A stretch of 64,000 nucleotides of DNA from Texcoconibacillus texcoconensis (GTDB taxonomy: Bacteria; Bacillota; Bacilli; Bacillales; Salisediminibacteriaceae): assembly GCF_014202575.1 (NCBI RefSeq), contig NZ_JACHHB010000007.1, positions 1 to 64,000 of the forward strand. Direction: 5' to 3'. The position numbers and the translations under genes were made by a program. The notes below the pieces were generated by a model. The model was given only the letters and a program-made list of their open reading frames with translations. It did not search any database and was not told the DNA's origin. Position 1 is the first letter of the stretch; every line of letters begins with the position of its first letter. Shown here piece after piece: positions 28,185 through 35,956 of this stretch.

Positions 28185-28298
28185 TTAGTTAGTGGATGGA
28201 CGATTAGGCCCTTGTAATTTTTTGTCAACAGACCCGTGGCGTTGTTGTTTTCCTTGTTTTTGTTGTTCGTTTTGACGTTGAGCTCTTTGTTTTGCCAT
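28185..28298 (-). CDS. sspM: small acid-soluble spore protein M
   Basis: A 37-residue, very basic and glutamine-rich protein. Its end, VDKKLQGPNRPST, matches the end of B. subtilis SspM (LDKKLGGPNRPST), which has 34 residues. SspM is a minor spore protein made in the forespore under sigma-G control and degraded in germination. GAGGGGG lies before the ATG. Position close to yppC also fits B. subtilis. Too short for routine ORF calling, but the C-terminal match and ribosome binding site make it convincing. Confidence 0.88.
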   Translation of the reverse strand: MAKQRAQRQNEQQKQGKQQRHGSVDKKLQGPNRPSTN

Positions 28299-28322
28299 TT
28301 TAGCACCCCCTCGTTTTTTTAA

Positions 28323-28345
28323 GAACACTGAAGTGTTCGTTTTTA
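28323..28345 (+). terminator. small hairpin upstream of sspM
   Basis: GAACACTgaAGTGTTC followed by GTTTTT on the plus strand. No plus-strand gene ends just before it, so its purpose is unclear; on the minus strand it lies in the sspM leader. Confidence 0.35.
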
Positions 28346-28502
28346 TCATTTGTTAAACCTTCGACAATATACATGGAAACGCAGCTTTTGGCTGTTTGCT
28401 ACGTTCTTTGCCGAAGTACTTCTAGTTTTGTCAAGAGGGGAGGAGAAGGGGAAGAAAAAAAGAATGTATTAAGCAAACGAAATCTTCGGGAGGGAATGTT
28501 TC

Positions 28503-29057
28503 ATGGAAACCAATATGAAAACAAAGGTGGCGTCGGACAAACTGGGTGTTAATCCAACAACAGTACAACGTTGGATCAGAGAATTTGATTTACATTGTGA
28601 TGTTAATGAAAAAGGCCATTATTTAATTTCAGCGTCGGTGTTCCATGCATTAGAAGAAATTCAACGTCAATTGCAACAAGGATTTACTAAAAAAGAGGTC
28701 GTATTACCAACTGAACAAGAAAACAAAAATAAAGCGGGAGAGGATACTATTAGTAAGGAAACACCTACAATGATTGAGACGAGTGTATTTGAAGAACGTT
28801 TTGCCCAAGTAATGGCAACGGTTGACCAACTTGAAAAAAAGGTGAACCAAAAAGCAGATGAAGTCGTCGAGTATCAAGTATTAAATCACCGCCAAGAAAT
28901 GGATCATATGAGTGAAGTGTTAACAAAACTTGAAGAACGAATGGATAGAATAGAAGAGGCATTAACTGAGCGTCCGAAAAATGTTGTATCTATAGAAGAG
29001 CCAAAGTTGAAAAAACAAGCACCGAAAAAGCGGTTAGCTAGTTTGTTTTCATTTTAA
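28503..29057 (+). CDS. RacA-like DNA-binding protein (MerR-type helix-turn-helix plus coiled coil)
   Basis: A 184-residue protein, the same length as B. subtilis RacA, the chromosome-anchoring protein of sporulation. The N-terminal helix-turn-helix reads KLGVNPTTVQRWIREFDL (about residues 13-30), followed by a GHYLISASVFHALEEIQ wing. Residues 95-155 form a coiled coil with heptads, and the basic C-terminus KKQAPKKRLASLFSF could touch membrane. RacA binds near oriC and holds the chromosome at the cell pole. B. subtilis racA lies elsewhere, so orthology is not certain; other MerR/coiled-coil proteins share this build. Confidence 0.6.
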   Translation: METNMKTKVASDKLGVNPTTVQRWIREFDLHCDVNEKGHYLISASVFHALEEIQRQLQQGFTKKEVVLPTEQENKNKAGEDTISKETPTMIETSVFEERFAQVMATVDQLEKKVNQKADEVVEYQVLNHRQEMDHMSEVLTKLEERMDRIEEALTERPKNVVSIEEPKLKKQAPKKRLASLFSF

Positions 29058-29101
29058 ACCAGCCATAACCTTTGCTAATATGAGTGGTGGAGGTGATTGG
29101 C

Positions 29102-29479
29102 TTGGACGAGCAATCAAAGAAATGGGAATCGTTAACAAAAAAAACACAGGATATGCAAAAATTAAATGATCAAATATATGATCATTTTGTGAATCGAGGC
29201 GAAGAACCAGCACCGTTTTTTGATACAATCAAACCCTTCGCAGATCAAGTGAAAATGGTTAGTGATCATTGGAGAAATGAGGCGCTTCAGTTTGTCGACG
29301 AGGTGAAACCTGCATATTTACACCGAGAGCAAGTGGAAAATACACATGAAAATATAAATGCTATATCGGTTACTTGTTTTCAACCCAAAACGAAAAAAAA
29401 GCGTTTTATCGAAACTGTTAAGGCGAATCAGTTAATTTTTGATCAATTTCTAAAAGATATCACGAAAATGACAACTTGA
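29102..29479 (+). CDS. yppE: DUF1798 protein YppE
   Basis: A 125-residue helical protein of the YppE family (DUF1798). The pattern FFDTIKPFADQV...W..EAL.FVDEVKPAYLHREQVE matches YppE, whose structure is a helical bundle and whose role is not known. Translation probably begins at TTG 29102, with GGAGGTGATT seven bases upstream. In B. subtilis yppE follows close to yppC as well. Confidence 0.8.
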   Translation: MDEQSKKWESLTKKTQDMQKLNDQIYDHFVNRGEEPAPFFDTIKPFADQVKMVSDHWRNEALQFVDEVKPAYLHREQVENTHENINAISVTCFQPKTKKKRFIETVKANQLIFDQFLKDITKMTT

Positions 29480-29541
29480 TTGCTCATTCATCATTTGTTC
29501 GCTATACTAGCATCAGTTAATTGAGAAAGGATGCGAACGAA

Positions 29542-29988
29542 ATGGTGAAGAGATGGGGTTGGATAATGCCCTTTGTCATATTGTTATTTGCATGTACAAA
29601 TGATGAACAGAATTGGACAGAAGTAGACGCGACGATATATGAAGAAGAGATACAAGAATTGGAAGAATTTACGTCTCTTTACTTGGAACAGTGGGCCAAT
29701 ATTCTACAAGGGAAACCATTTTCACATATGGAGGATTTTACTGTTCCTAACCACCATTACTACCATATGTTACGTCGGGAATATCAAAATTATTTGTCTC
29801 AAGGTGTAAGAGAAAATTATGAAATCCTTGAGACAACAAGTGTCGAGACACAAGATGAAACATTTTGGCGTTTATCATTAGAGAAACGCGTGGAAACGAA
29901 TGAAACAACTGAAAAACGTAAAGTTCGTTATACGATTAAACAAAATAACAAACGATTAGTGATGACAAATAGGGAATTATTATCATGA
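29542..29988 (+). CDS. putative lipoprotein of unknown function
   Basis: A 148-residue protein. The start at ATG 29542 gives a signal peptide with lipobox L-F-A-C (cysteine at residue 18), so a lipoprotein exposed outside the membrane is likely. AAAGGATG precedes the start with about 10 bases spacing. The mature part is acidic, with alternating helix and strand, and could have an NTF2-like fold as in the TcaA C-terminal domain, but this is a guess. A strong terminator follows at once. Confidence 0.6.
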   Translation: MVKRWGWIMPFVILLFACTNDEQNWTEVDATIYEEEIQELEEFTSLYLEQWANILQGKPFSHMEDFTVPNHHYYHMLRREYQNYLSQGVRENYEILETTSVETQDETFWRLSLEKRVETNETTEKRKVRYTIKQNNKRLVMTNRELLS

Positions 29989-29991
29989 TGT

Positions 29992-30019
29992 AAGGCGACG
30001 AATATACGTCGCCTTTTTT
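29992..30019 (+). terminator. terminator after the lipoprotein gene
   Basis: AAGGCGACGaatataCGTCGCCTT followed by TTTT. Confidence 0.88.
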
Positions 30020-30067
30020 GCTTATCTTAAAAGAAAAAGATCAAGCAGTGAAAGAAGGTGAGCTCAT

Positions 30068-30328
30068 ATGACAAATGACCAGCAAGTTGAACAAAGACTT
30101 GATTCCATTGAACAAGTCCTTGAACAAGCGCATACTCAACTAGATCAGGCAAATCAGCTTCAATCTAATGACAATATCGAGTATTATGAAATGCAAATCG
30201 AACTTGAACAAGCGAATGAAGAGTTGGAAAAAATGATCACTAGCACGCGACCTGAAATGCGTGACCCACTTGTGAGAATGCAACAACAAGTACAGCAAAT
30301 GCAAAATCGTATGATCTTGGGAAGTTAA
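30068..30328 (+). CDS. DUF2524 protein, YtzC-like
   Basis: An 86-residue, glutamine-rich helical protein. Its ending, PLVRMQQQVQQMQNRMIL, matches the end of B. subtilis YtzC (DUF2524, YRMRLQLQSLQNNMIL), and the length is similar. No function is known. AGAAGGTGAG precedes the ATG. It stands alone with its own terminator. Confidence 0.75.
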   Translation: MTNDQQVEQRLDSIEQVLEQAHTQLDQANQLQSNDNIEYYEMQIELEQANEELEKMITSTRPEMRDPLVRMQQQVQQMQNRMILGS

Positions 30329-30352
30329 ATACAGAATATACACATTTTATTT

Positions 30353-30388
30353 CAGGCTCTCAACAAAAATCGAGAGTCTGTTTTTTTA
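30353..30388 (+). terminator. terminator of the DUF2524 gene
   Basis: CAGGCTCTC pairs with GAGAGTCTG (one G-U pair) and seven T follow. Confidence 0.82.
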
Positions 30389-30497
30389 GTGTATGGACTA
30401 GGGAGGTAGTGATATTGCAGGAATACCGTTCAATTTGTCGAAATAAACATGAAAAGAGGAAAGAGTGAAGTTTATTGAAAAGGGAGGAGGATACAAA

Positions 30498-31073
30498 GTG
30501 AAAGCGCTCATAGTGATTGATTATACGAACGATTTTGTTAGTAATGACGGAAAGCTAACCACTAAAGAAGCGGGCCAATCAATTGAAAAACGAATAGATG
30601 AGCTTTGCCGTTTATTTGCTGAAACAGATGATTATATTGTTTTTGCTATCGATGTTCACGATGAGAATGATCCGTACCATCCAGAGAGTGATTTATTCCC
30701 ACCACATAATATTCGTGGAACAAAAGGACGTCAGTTGTATAGGGGATTAACTGATACCTATGCGTTTTTACAACGTTCACACCCACTGTCGACGTTATGG
30801 TTGGATAAAACACGTTATAGTGCATTTGCAGGTACTAATTTAGAAATCAAACTTCGTGAACGCAACATCAATGAAATTCACCTTGTAGGTGTGTGTACAG
30901 ATATATGTGTTTTGCATACCGCAATAGATGCTTATAATAAAGGTTTTTCTATCGTCATTCATCGTGATGCAGTTCAAAGCTTTGACGCTACTGGGCATGA
31001 ATGGGCACTTAAGCATTTTTCTGATACATTAGGTGCAAGAGTGATTGAAAGAGGGGTAGATATACACCCATAA
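30498..31073 (+). CDS. pncA: isochorismatase-family hydrolase, probable nicotinamidase
   Basis: A 191-residue cysteine hydrolase. The catalytic triad is visible: aspartate 8 in VIDYTNDF, lysine in LDKTRYSAF (about residue 108), and cysteine in GVCTDICVLHTA (about residue 140). The metal-binding D-x-H...H pattern is in FAIDVHDENDPYHPES. This set is typical of PncA nicotinamidase, which converts nicotinamide to nicotinate for NAD salvage. GTG 30498 is chosen because GGGAGGAGG lies before it. Other isochorismatase-like substrates cannot be excluded. Confidence 0.82.
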   Translation: MKALIVIDYTNDFVSNDGKLTTKEAGQSIEKRIDELCRLFAETDDYIVFAIDVHDENDPYHPESDLFPPHNIRGTKGRQLYRGLTDTYAFLQRSHPLSTLWLDKTRYSAFAGTNLEIKLRERNINEIHLVGVCTDICVLHTAIDAYNKGFSIVIHRDAVQSFDATGHEWALKHFSDTLGARVIERGVDIHP

Positions 31074-31162
31074 TCACGAATGAAATATGAAAACAATACA
31101 CGATCCTATAAAAATCAGCAGAAAATGAAATTTTTTTATGGCTAAAGAATGGAGCTTTGATC

Positions 31163-32059
31163 ATGAGTGTACTTATTGAAGTTGTTTTACCGGTTATTTT
31201 CGTATTCGTTATTGGTTATGTCATTCAGAGATGGCGACAAATGGAGCTGCGTTCGATTTCTTCTCTTGCTATTTACGTGCTCGTCCCTTGTCTCATTTTG
31301 ACAACTTTTCAAGAAACAGAAATGAACATGGACCTTTTATACATGGTTATATTTTCAATCGTCTTTTTTCTTGTTTTATTGTTAATTAATAAAGGGTATG
31401 CACGTATCCGCAAGTTACCCCCAAATACAGAAAGTGGATTGATCTTAGCAACTGCATTTATGAATAGTGGAAATTACGGTGTGCCTGTCATTTTGTTTGC
31501 CTTTGGGAATACCGGGTTTGCATATGCAGTTATTTTTATGGTTATCCAAACATTGATGATGAGTGTTTTAGGAATTTATTATGCTGCCAAAGGTTCAACG
31601 GGAATACGGACTGCTCTTTATACGTTACTAAAAATGCCAGCAACGTATGCAACAATGATAGCTATCTTATTAAATATCCTTAATATAAAGATTCCAAGTA
31701 GTTTATATCAGCCTATTGAATTAATAAGCGAAGCTGCAATCCCAGTTGTAATGGTATTATTAGGCATGCAGTTAGCAAATATTAAATTGAATGAAGCACC
31801 TTGGTCTCATATTACGTATGCCGTTTTATTAAGGTTGGTGGTTTCACCAATCATTGCGTTTATCTTGACATCGTTCATGCCGATCTCGACGATGATGCAG
31901 CAAGTGCTCATCATTGCAACGGCGATGCCTGCAGCGGCTACGACGACGATGTATGCTGTACAATTTGATGCTGAACCTAAGCTTGTATCGAGTATTACAC
32001 TTGTTTCAACGTTATTGAGTGTTATAAGCATTACAGTTTTACTCATTTTTATAGGTTGA
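31163..32059 (+). CDS. AEC-family (auxin efflux carrier type) transporter
   Basis: A 298-residue membrane protein with about ten hydrophobic segments in the two-fold inverted arrangement of the AEC family. The pattern ATAFMNSGNYGVP near residue 100 and the matching MPAAATTTMYAVQF near 258 are family signatures. Members in Bacillus carry malate, malonate or amino-acid related compounds; the substrate here is not known. GGAG lies about eight bases before ATG 31163. Monocistronic. Confidence 0.85.
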   Translation: MSVLIEVVLPVIFVFVIGYVIQRWRQMELRSISSLAIYVLVPCLILTTFQETEMNMDLLYMVIFSIVFFLVLLLINKGYARIRKLPPNTESGLILATAFMNSGNYGVPVILFAFGNTGFAYAVIFMVIQTLMMSVLGIYYAAKGSTGIRTALYTLLKMPATYATMIAILLNILNIKIPSSLYQPIELISEAAIPVVMVLLGMQLANIKLNEAPWSHITYAVLLRLVVSPIIAFILTSFMPISTMMQQVLIIATAMPAAATTTMYAVQFDAEPKLVSSITLVSTLLSVISITVLLIFIG

Positions 32060-32177
32060 TATATTTTTGCTGTGTCATTAAAAGATTCATATACTTTGAG
32101 AAGGGTATACGATCTTTTAGGGCACGGCCTTTTGTTTTAGGGTGAAAAAGCAATTAATCGTTTAAAAAAATATCGTG

Positions 32178-32186
32178 TGTTATACT
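32178..32186 (+). promoter_or_regulatory. extended -10 promoter of the thioredoxin pair
   Basis: TGTTATACT, a TGn extended -10 box, 31 bases before the first thioredoxin gene. Confidence 0.45.
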
Positions 32187-32216
32187 TGCTAATTGAAAAA
32201 GGAGGTGCGCTAGACC

Positions 32217-32531
32217 ATGATTGTAGGAGAACAGCAGTTGCAATACCACCTCGCACAAAATAAAATAACCATCGTGTTTATGCAAACGCCCCTTTGTGGG
32301 ACTTGCAAGTTAGCAGAACAATTTGTCCAAATTGTCGAACAAACGATGGATAATGAAATGATATGGCTTAATGTAGATATTCATTTTGTGCCTCAGTTCG
32401 TGCAAACGTATCAAATTGAAAGCGTACCTTGCCTGCTTGTTTTTTATGAAGGGGAGTTGCGCTTAAAAACATATCGTTTTTCGTCGGTGTCCGACATTTA
32501 CGATCAATTACAAGAAGTAATAATGGCTTGA
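32217..32531 (+). CDS. thioredoxin-family protein with CGTC site
   Basis: A 104-residue thioredoxin fold protein. The active site CGTC lies at about residues 26-29 (TPLCGTCKLAEQF), and the cis-proline loop is in ESVPCLLVFYEG near residue 65. The CGTC sequence instead of CGPC suggests a redox potential unlike that of normal thioredoxin. GGAGGTGCG precedes the ATG. The next gene, another thioredoxin-fold protein, starts 14 bases after its stop, so the two may form a redox pair in the cytoplasm. Confidence 0.82.
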   Translation: MIVGEQQLQYHLAQNKITIVFMQTPLCGTCKLAEQFVQIVEQTMDNEMIWLNVDIHFVPQFVQTYQIESVPCLLVFYEGELRLKTYRFSSVSDIYDQLQEVIMA

Positions 32532-32545
32532 AAGGAGTATGTACT

Positions 32546-32968
32546 GTGAGTGCTGACAACCAAAATTTTGGTTTATACGATCTACAATCCGAACAATACA
32601 TAAAATTAGAGGACTTTTTAGAAAAGCCAGTTTTGCTAACATTTTGGGCTTCGTGGTGTCCTGATAGTCACATAGATCTCAAACATAAAGAGCAACTGTA
32701 CCGTTCGATGAATAAAGAATCTTTAGGTTTTCTTACGATAAACGTAACAGGGCGAGAACATCGTCGTGATGAACTCGCCGACTACATTGATAAAAATGAG
32801 TGGAGCTTTCCTATTTTATCGGATGAAGGAACGAAAACGTATGATGCTTATCGTTGTATGTCGGTCCCAACAACAATTGTTCTAGATAAAGATCATCAAA
32901 TTGTTGGACACTTCAATGACCGTTCATCCTTTCAAGAAATTTTGCAAGCCTTGACGAAAGTGGTTTAG
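32546..32968 (+). CDS. TlpA/ResA-like thioredoxin-fold protein with a single active-site cysteine
   Basis: A 140-residue protein with the TlpA-like pattern LLTFWASWCPDSHIDLKH and the cis-proline loop MSVPTTIVLDKD. The usual CxxC is CPDS here, so only one active-site cysteine remains; it may act as a reductase through mixed disulfides or as a peroxidase-like protein. No signal peptide is seen, so it is cytoplasmic, unlike ResA. GTG 32546 is chosen because AAAGGAG ends eight bases before it. Confidence 0.75.
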   Translation: MSADNQNFGLYDLQSEQYIKLEDFLEKPVLLTFWASWCPDSHIDLKHKEQLYRSMNKESLGFLTINVTGREHRRDELADYIDKNEWSFPILSDEGTKTYDAYRCMSVPTTIVLDKDHQIVGHFNDRSSFQEILQALTKVV

Positions 32969-32980
32969 TGCCGGTCCTAT

Positions 32981-33706
32981 TTAAGGTCGTTTAGCATTTG
33001 TCAAAATTGAAGTAACAGCATCAGGTGCAGGGTAATTTTTGTCGTGAAGCTCTTTGATGACTTTATTTACATCATAACGAACACGGTGAAATTGGATGCT
33101 ATGGTCACCATCTTTTGAATCAACGGTAACGTAAGAAGCTTTCGGTATTCCGTCAAAAGGTAACCCAATACTACCAAGGTTAATCAATTGTTTCCCATTC
33201 ATTGATCTTAAGTAAGGAAGATGAATGTGTCCGTAAGCATAAATTGATGCGTCAGGATCTGCTTCAGTTAAATTGTGTAATGTATCATCACTTGAATCGG
33301 GAAATACATTTGTAAACAAATTGTTTGGTGTTGCGTGAAAAGCAAAAAGGTGTTCGCCACCTGTTAGAGGCAACTGCATCGTTTCGGGAAGGTTTTTTAG
33401 GTCTTCAACATCTTGCTCGTCTAATTGTGTTACAGCCCAGTCTCGTTCTTCATTCATGGTTTTTAACGCGGCATCAGGTACTTCACCTTGCTCGATTCCA
33501 CGAACGATCCATTCGTCAGCATTGCCTTTAATCACCTTTGCCTGAAGTGACTGAACGAAGTCAAGGGCTTCTTTCGGTTGAGGACCTCGAAAACAAATGT
33601 CACCAAGGACGGCGATTTCATCAACTTTTTCATTTTCAAGATCACGAACGACTGCTTCTAAGGCCGTTGCATTGCCGTGAATATCTGATAATAATGCTCG
33701 TTTCAT
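32981..33706 (-). CDS. YfcE/MJ0936-like metallophosphoesterase
   Basis: A 241-residue calcineurin-like phosphoesterase. The metal-ligand motifs are complete: SDIHGNATAL (residues 7-16), LGDICFRGP (about 33-41), KGNADEW (about 60), a histidine in FAFHATP, and YGHIHLP. Family members hydrolyse phosphodiesters or phosphoproteins; the true substrate is not known. The ATG at 33706 is preceded by GGAGGACTTC; a longer frame upstream is not supported. It is convergent with the thioredoxin pair. Confidence 0.85.
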   Translation of the reverse strand: MKRALLSDIHGNATALEAVVRDLENEKVDEIAVLGDICFRGPQPKEALDFVQSLQAKVIKGNADEWIVRGIEQGEVPDAALKTMNEERDWAVTQLDEQDVEDLKNLPETMQLPLTGGEHLFAFHATPNNLFTNVFPDSSDDTLHNLTEADPDASIYAYGHIHLPYLRSMNGKQLINLGSIGLPFDGIPKASYVTVDSKDGDHSIQFHRVRYDVNKVIKELHDKNYPAPDAVTSILTNAKRP

Positions 33707-33898
33707 GTTAGAAGTCCTCCTTACTTCCTTTTCAAAAGTCAGCAAACTTAAGGTGTCTATTGTGAACATTTCCACATTATTGTAACATATTCGTTTTTGG
33801 TGAACAGTATTTGAAAAACGGATTGATTGGAGCAAAGAAGCGCCTGTGTTACGATTACAGTAGATAAACACACCAGTGTAGTGGAAAGGGGAAAGATG

Positions 33899-35038
33899 AT
33901 GAAAATCATTTCGATTGAGCCAACACCGAGTCCAAATACAATGAAATTAACACTAGATCAGGAGTTACCTACAGGTACAAGTCATAATTATACACCAAAA
34001 AATATTGAAGATGCGCCGTCCTTTATTCAAGAACTTTTCAAGGTTGAAGGGGTTAAAGGTGTCTATCACGTGGCTGATTTCATTGCTGTAGAACGTCACC
34101 CGAAAGTTGATTGGAAGAAAATTCTTCCTTCAGTACGAATGGTTTTTGGTGAAGCTGATACAAGCGCAGAAGGTGTCTCACAAGAAACAACGACAGAGGA
34201 TACATATGGTGAAGTACAAGTGTTCGTGCACTTTTTTAAAGGCATTCCTATGCAAATTAAAGCAACAGATGGAGAGGAAGAATCACGTGTAGGGCTTGAT
34301 CCAATGTATAAACAAGCAGCCATGGATGCACAAAATGATGATGATAACCTTGTTATGCAAAGAAAATGGGTCGAACAAAAACCGCGTTACGGTGAATTAC
34401 AAACGGTTGCTGAGGAAGTGGCAGAGGAGATAGAGGCAACATATCCAAAAGACCGTATCGAAGAACTCGTTTCATCTGCACAGCAAAATGAAACAGAGCA
34501 AGTTCAAGAAAAGCCAACACAAAAGAACAAAGTGACGTTGGAAATGTTAGATTACGATGATTGGCGCGAACGCTTTCGTCATTTAGAACAAATGGACCCA
34601 ACGACAGAGGACATTCCTGTGTTAGAAAAAGCACTCAAAGATGAAAAAGCATCGATTCGTCGTTTAGCGACGGTGTACTTAGGGATGATCGAAACAGAAG
34701 AGGTGCTTCCTTATTTGTACAAAGCATTAAAAGATTCATCAGTTACCGTTCGTCGAACAGCGGGAGATTGCTTATCAGATATCGGCAGTCAGGAAGCCAT
34801 ACCCGCAGCTATTGAAGCACTTAAGGACAAAAACAAGCTTGTTCGTTGGCGCGCCGCAATGTTTTTATACGAAGTTGGTGATGATTCTGCAATAGAAGCA
34901 CTTAAAGAAGCCCAAGATGACCCTGAGTTTGAGGTGAGTATGCAAGTGAAGATGGCACTTGCGCGTATTGAAGGTGGAGAAGAGGCAAAAGGCTCTGTAT
35001 GGAAACAGATGACAGATACAATTGATAAAACGGAATAA
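33899..35038 (+). CDS. ypgR: YpgR / conserved virulence factor C-like protein
   Basis: A 379-residue protein. Residues 1-85 resemble the N-terminal domain of Nfu/NifU scaffold-related proteins (PSPNTMKLTL), followed by a linker and C-terminal HEAT-like repeats (about residues 255-365; for example VLEKALKDEKASIRRLATVYLG). This build is that of YpgR in B. subtilis (377 residues) and CvfC in Staphylococcus. The biochemical role is unclear. GAAAGGGGA precedes two adjacent ATG codons; the second is used here. A terminator follows. Confidence 0.85.
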   Translation: MKIISIEPTPSPNTMKLTLDQELPTGTSHNYTPKNIEDAPSFIQELFKVEGVKGVYHVADFIAVERHPKVDWKKILPSVRMVFGEADTSAEGVSQETTTEDTYGEVQVFVHFFKGIPMQIKATDGEEESRVGLDPMYKQAAMDAQNDDDNLVMQRKWVEQKPRYGELQTVAEEVAEEIEATYPKDRIEELVSSAQQNETEQVQEKPTQKNKVTLEMLDYDDWRERFRHLEQMDPTTEDIPVLEKALKDEKASIRRLATVYLGMIETEEVLPYLYKALKDSSVTVRRTAGDCLSDIGSQEAIPAAIEALKDKNKLVRWRAAMFLYEVGDDSAIEALKEAQDDPEFEVSMQVKMALARIEGGEEAKGSVWKQMTDTIDKTE

Positions 35039-35048
35039 CCATTCAAAG

Positions 35049-35075
35049 AAAAGGTGGCCTTATCCACCTTTTCTT
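35049..35075 (+). terminator. ypgR terminator
   Basis: AAAAGGTGGccttatCCACCTTTT followed by T residues. Confidence 0.82.
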
Positions 35076-35230
35076 TATGAATATATTGGGTTTTCAAGTG
35101 AAAAATGAGTAATGGTACGAAAACGTATAGCTGACTTTTTCATCGTAAGGATATATAGTACAATATAACCGCCTTCATATAATGAATATATAAGAGAGGC
35201 ATTCATACATAAAAATTAGGAGGAGATTTT

Positions 35231-35443
35231 GTGAATCGAGACACATTAGTACAAACATTACAAGATCAAAAATTTGATGAAGTGGTTGAACTTATTGAAG
35301 AAGCGGAGGCCGGAGACATTGAAGAATTGGAACTTGTTGATTCTTTAGGACTTCTTCGTGATGAAACGTTAAATGATGCTGTCATCAATTACTTAAAAGA
35401 ACAAGGCGTTGAAATTATTTATATTTCCAAAGAAGAGGAATAG
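35231..35443 (+). CDS. small protein resembling sigma-70 region 1.1
   Basis: A 70-residue acidic protein. The C-terminal half, DETLNDAVINYLKEQGVEII, recalls region 1.1 of primary sigma factors, where a helical bundle ends in a pattern like 'fieyLeeqGIevi'. Region 1.1 blocks DNA binding by free sigma, so a free-standing version could bind a sigma factor or RNA polymerase. This is inference. GGAGGAG lies before the GTG start. The gene is followed 15 bases later by the PH-domain pair, perhaps in the same transcript. Confidence 0.55.
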   Translation: MNRDTLVQTLQDQKFDEVVELIEEAEAGDIEELELVDSLGLLRDETLNDAVINYLKEQGVEIIYISKEEE

Positions 35444-35470
35444 AAGGCGTTTAAAAAGGTGGTGGTCAGC

Positions 35471-35956
35471 TTGCGTCCTTTTCCTCAAAGGTCTTTATCA
35501 GAAAAAGCATTGCCTGTTTGGCGGATTGTCTCCAGTCTTGAGGCTATAATCGTTCTTCTTATTCTCATTGCTCTCGCTTGGTTTTCTACGACAACGCAAT
35601 GGGAAATCCCAACATGGATCTATGTTGCCGTTGCGTTCGTTTATTTCGTTGGTTTTATTGTTTATGTCGTAATCTGGCCAAAATTGCAATGGAAAAAATG
35701 GCGGTATGAAGTGTTACAACACGAAACTGAACTCATGTTTGGTGTGATTATTGTACGGCGGATTTTAATTCCGATGGCCCGTGTACAGCATGTTGACACA
35801 AAGCAAGGGCCGATTTTAAGAAGGTATGGTCTCGCAAGTGTGACGATATCAACTGCGGCGACCGTTCATGAGATTCCGGCTCTCACACATGAAAAAGCTG
35901 ATGAATTAAGAGATTACATCTCTCAATTAGCAAGGGAAGCTGATCAAAATGAATAA
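35471..35956 (+). CDS. ydbS: bacterial PH-domain membrane protein, YdbS-like
   Basis: A 161-residue protein with two membrane segments (about residues 20-65) and a C-terminal bPH2 (DUF304) domain containing RVQHVDTKQGPILRRYGLASVTI. B. subtilis YdbS and YdbT form a pair that gives resistance to certain antimicrobial peptides or bacteriocins; this link is from the family. TTG 35471 is the likely start, with AAAGGTGG eight bases upstream; GTG codons at 35459 and 35462 overlap that site. It overlaps the following gene by eight bases. Confidence 0.78.
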   Translation: MRPFPQRSLSEKALPVWRIVSSLEAIIVLLILIALAWFSTTTQWEIPTWIYVAVAFVYFVGFIVYVVIWPKLQWKKWRYEVLQHETELMFGVIIVRRILIPMARVQHVDTKQGPILRRYGLASVTISTAATVHEIPALTHEKADELRDYISQLAREADQNE

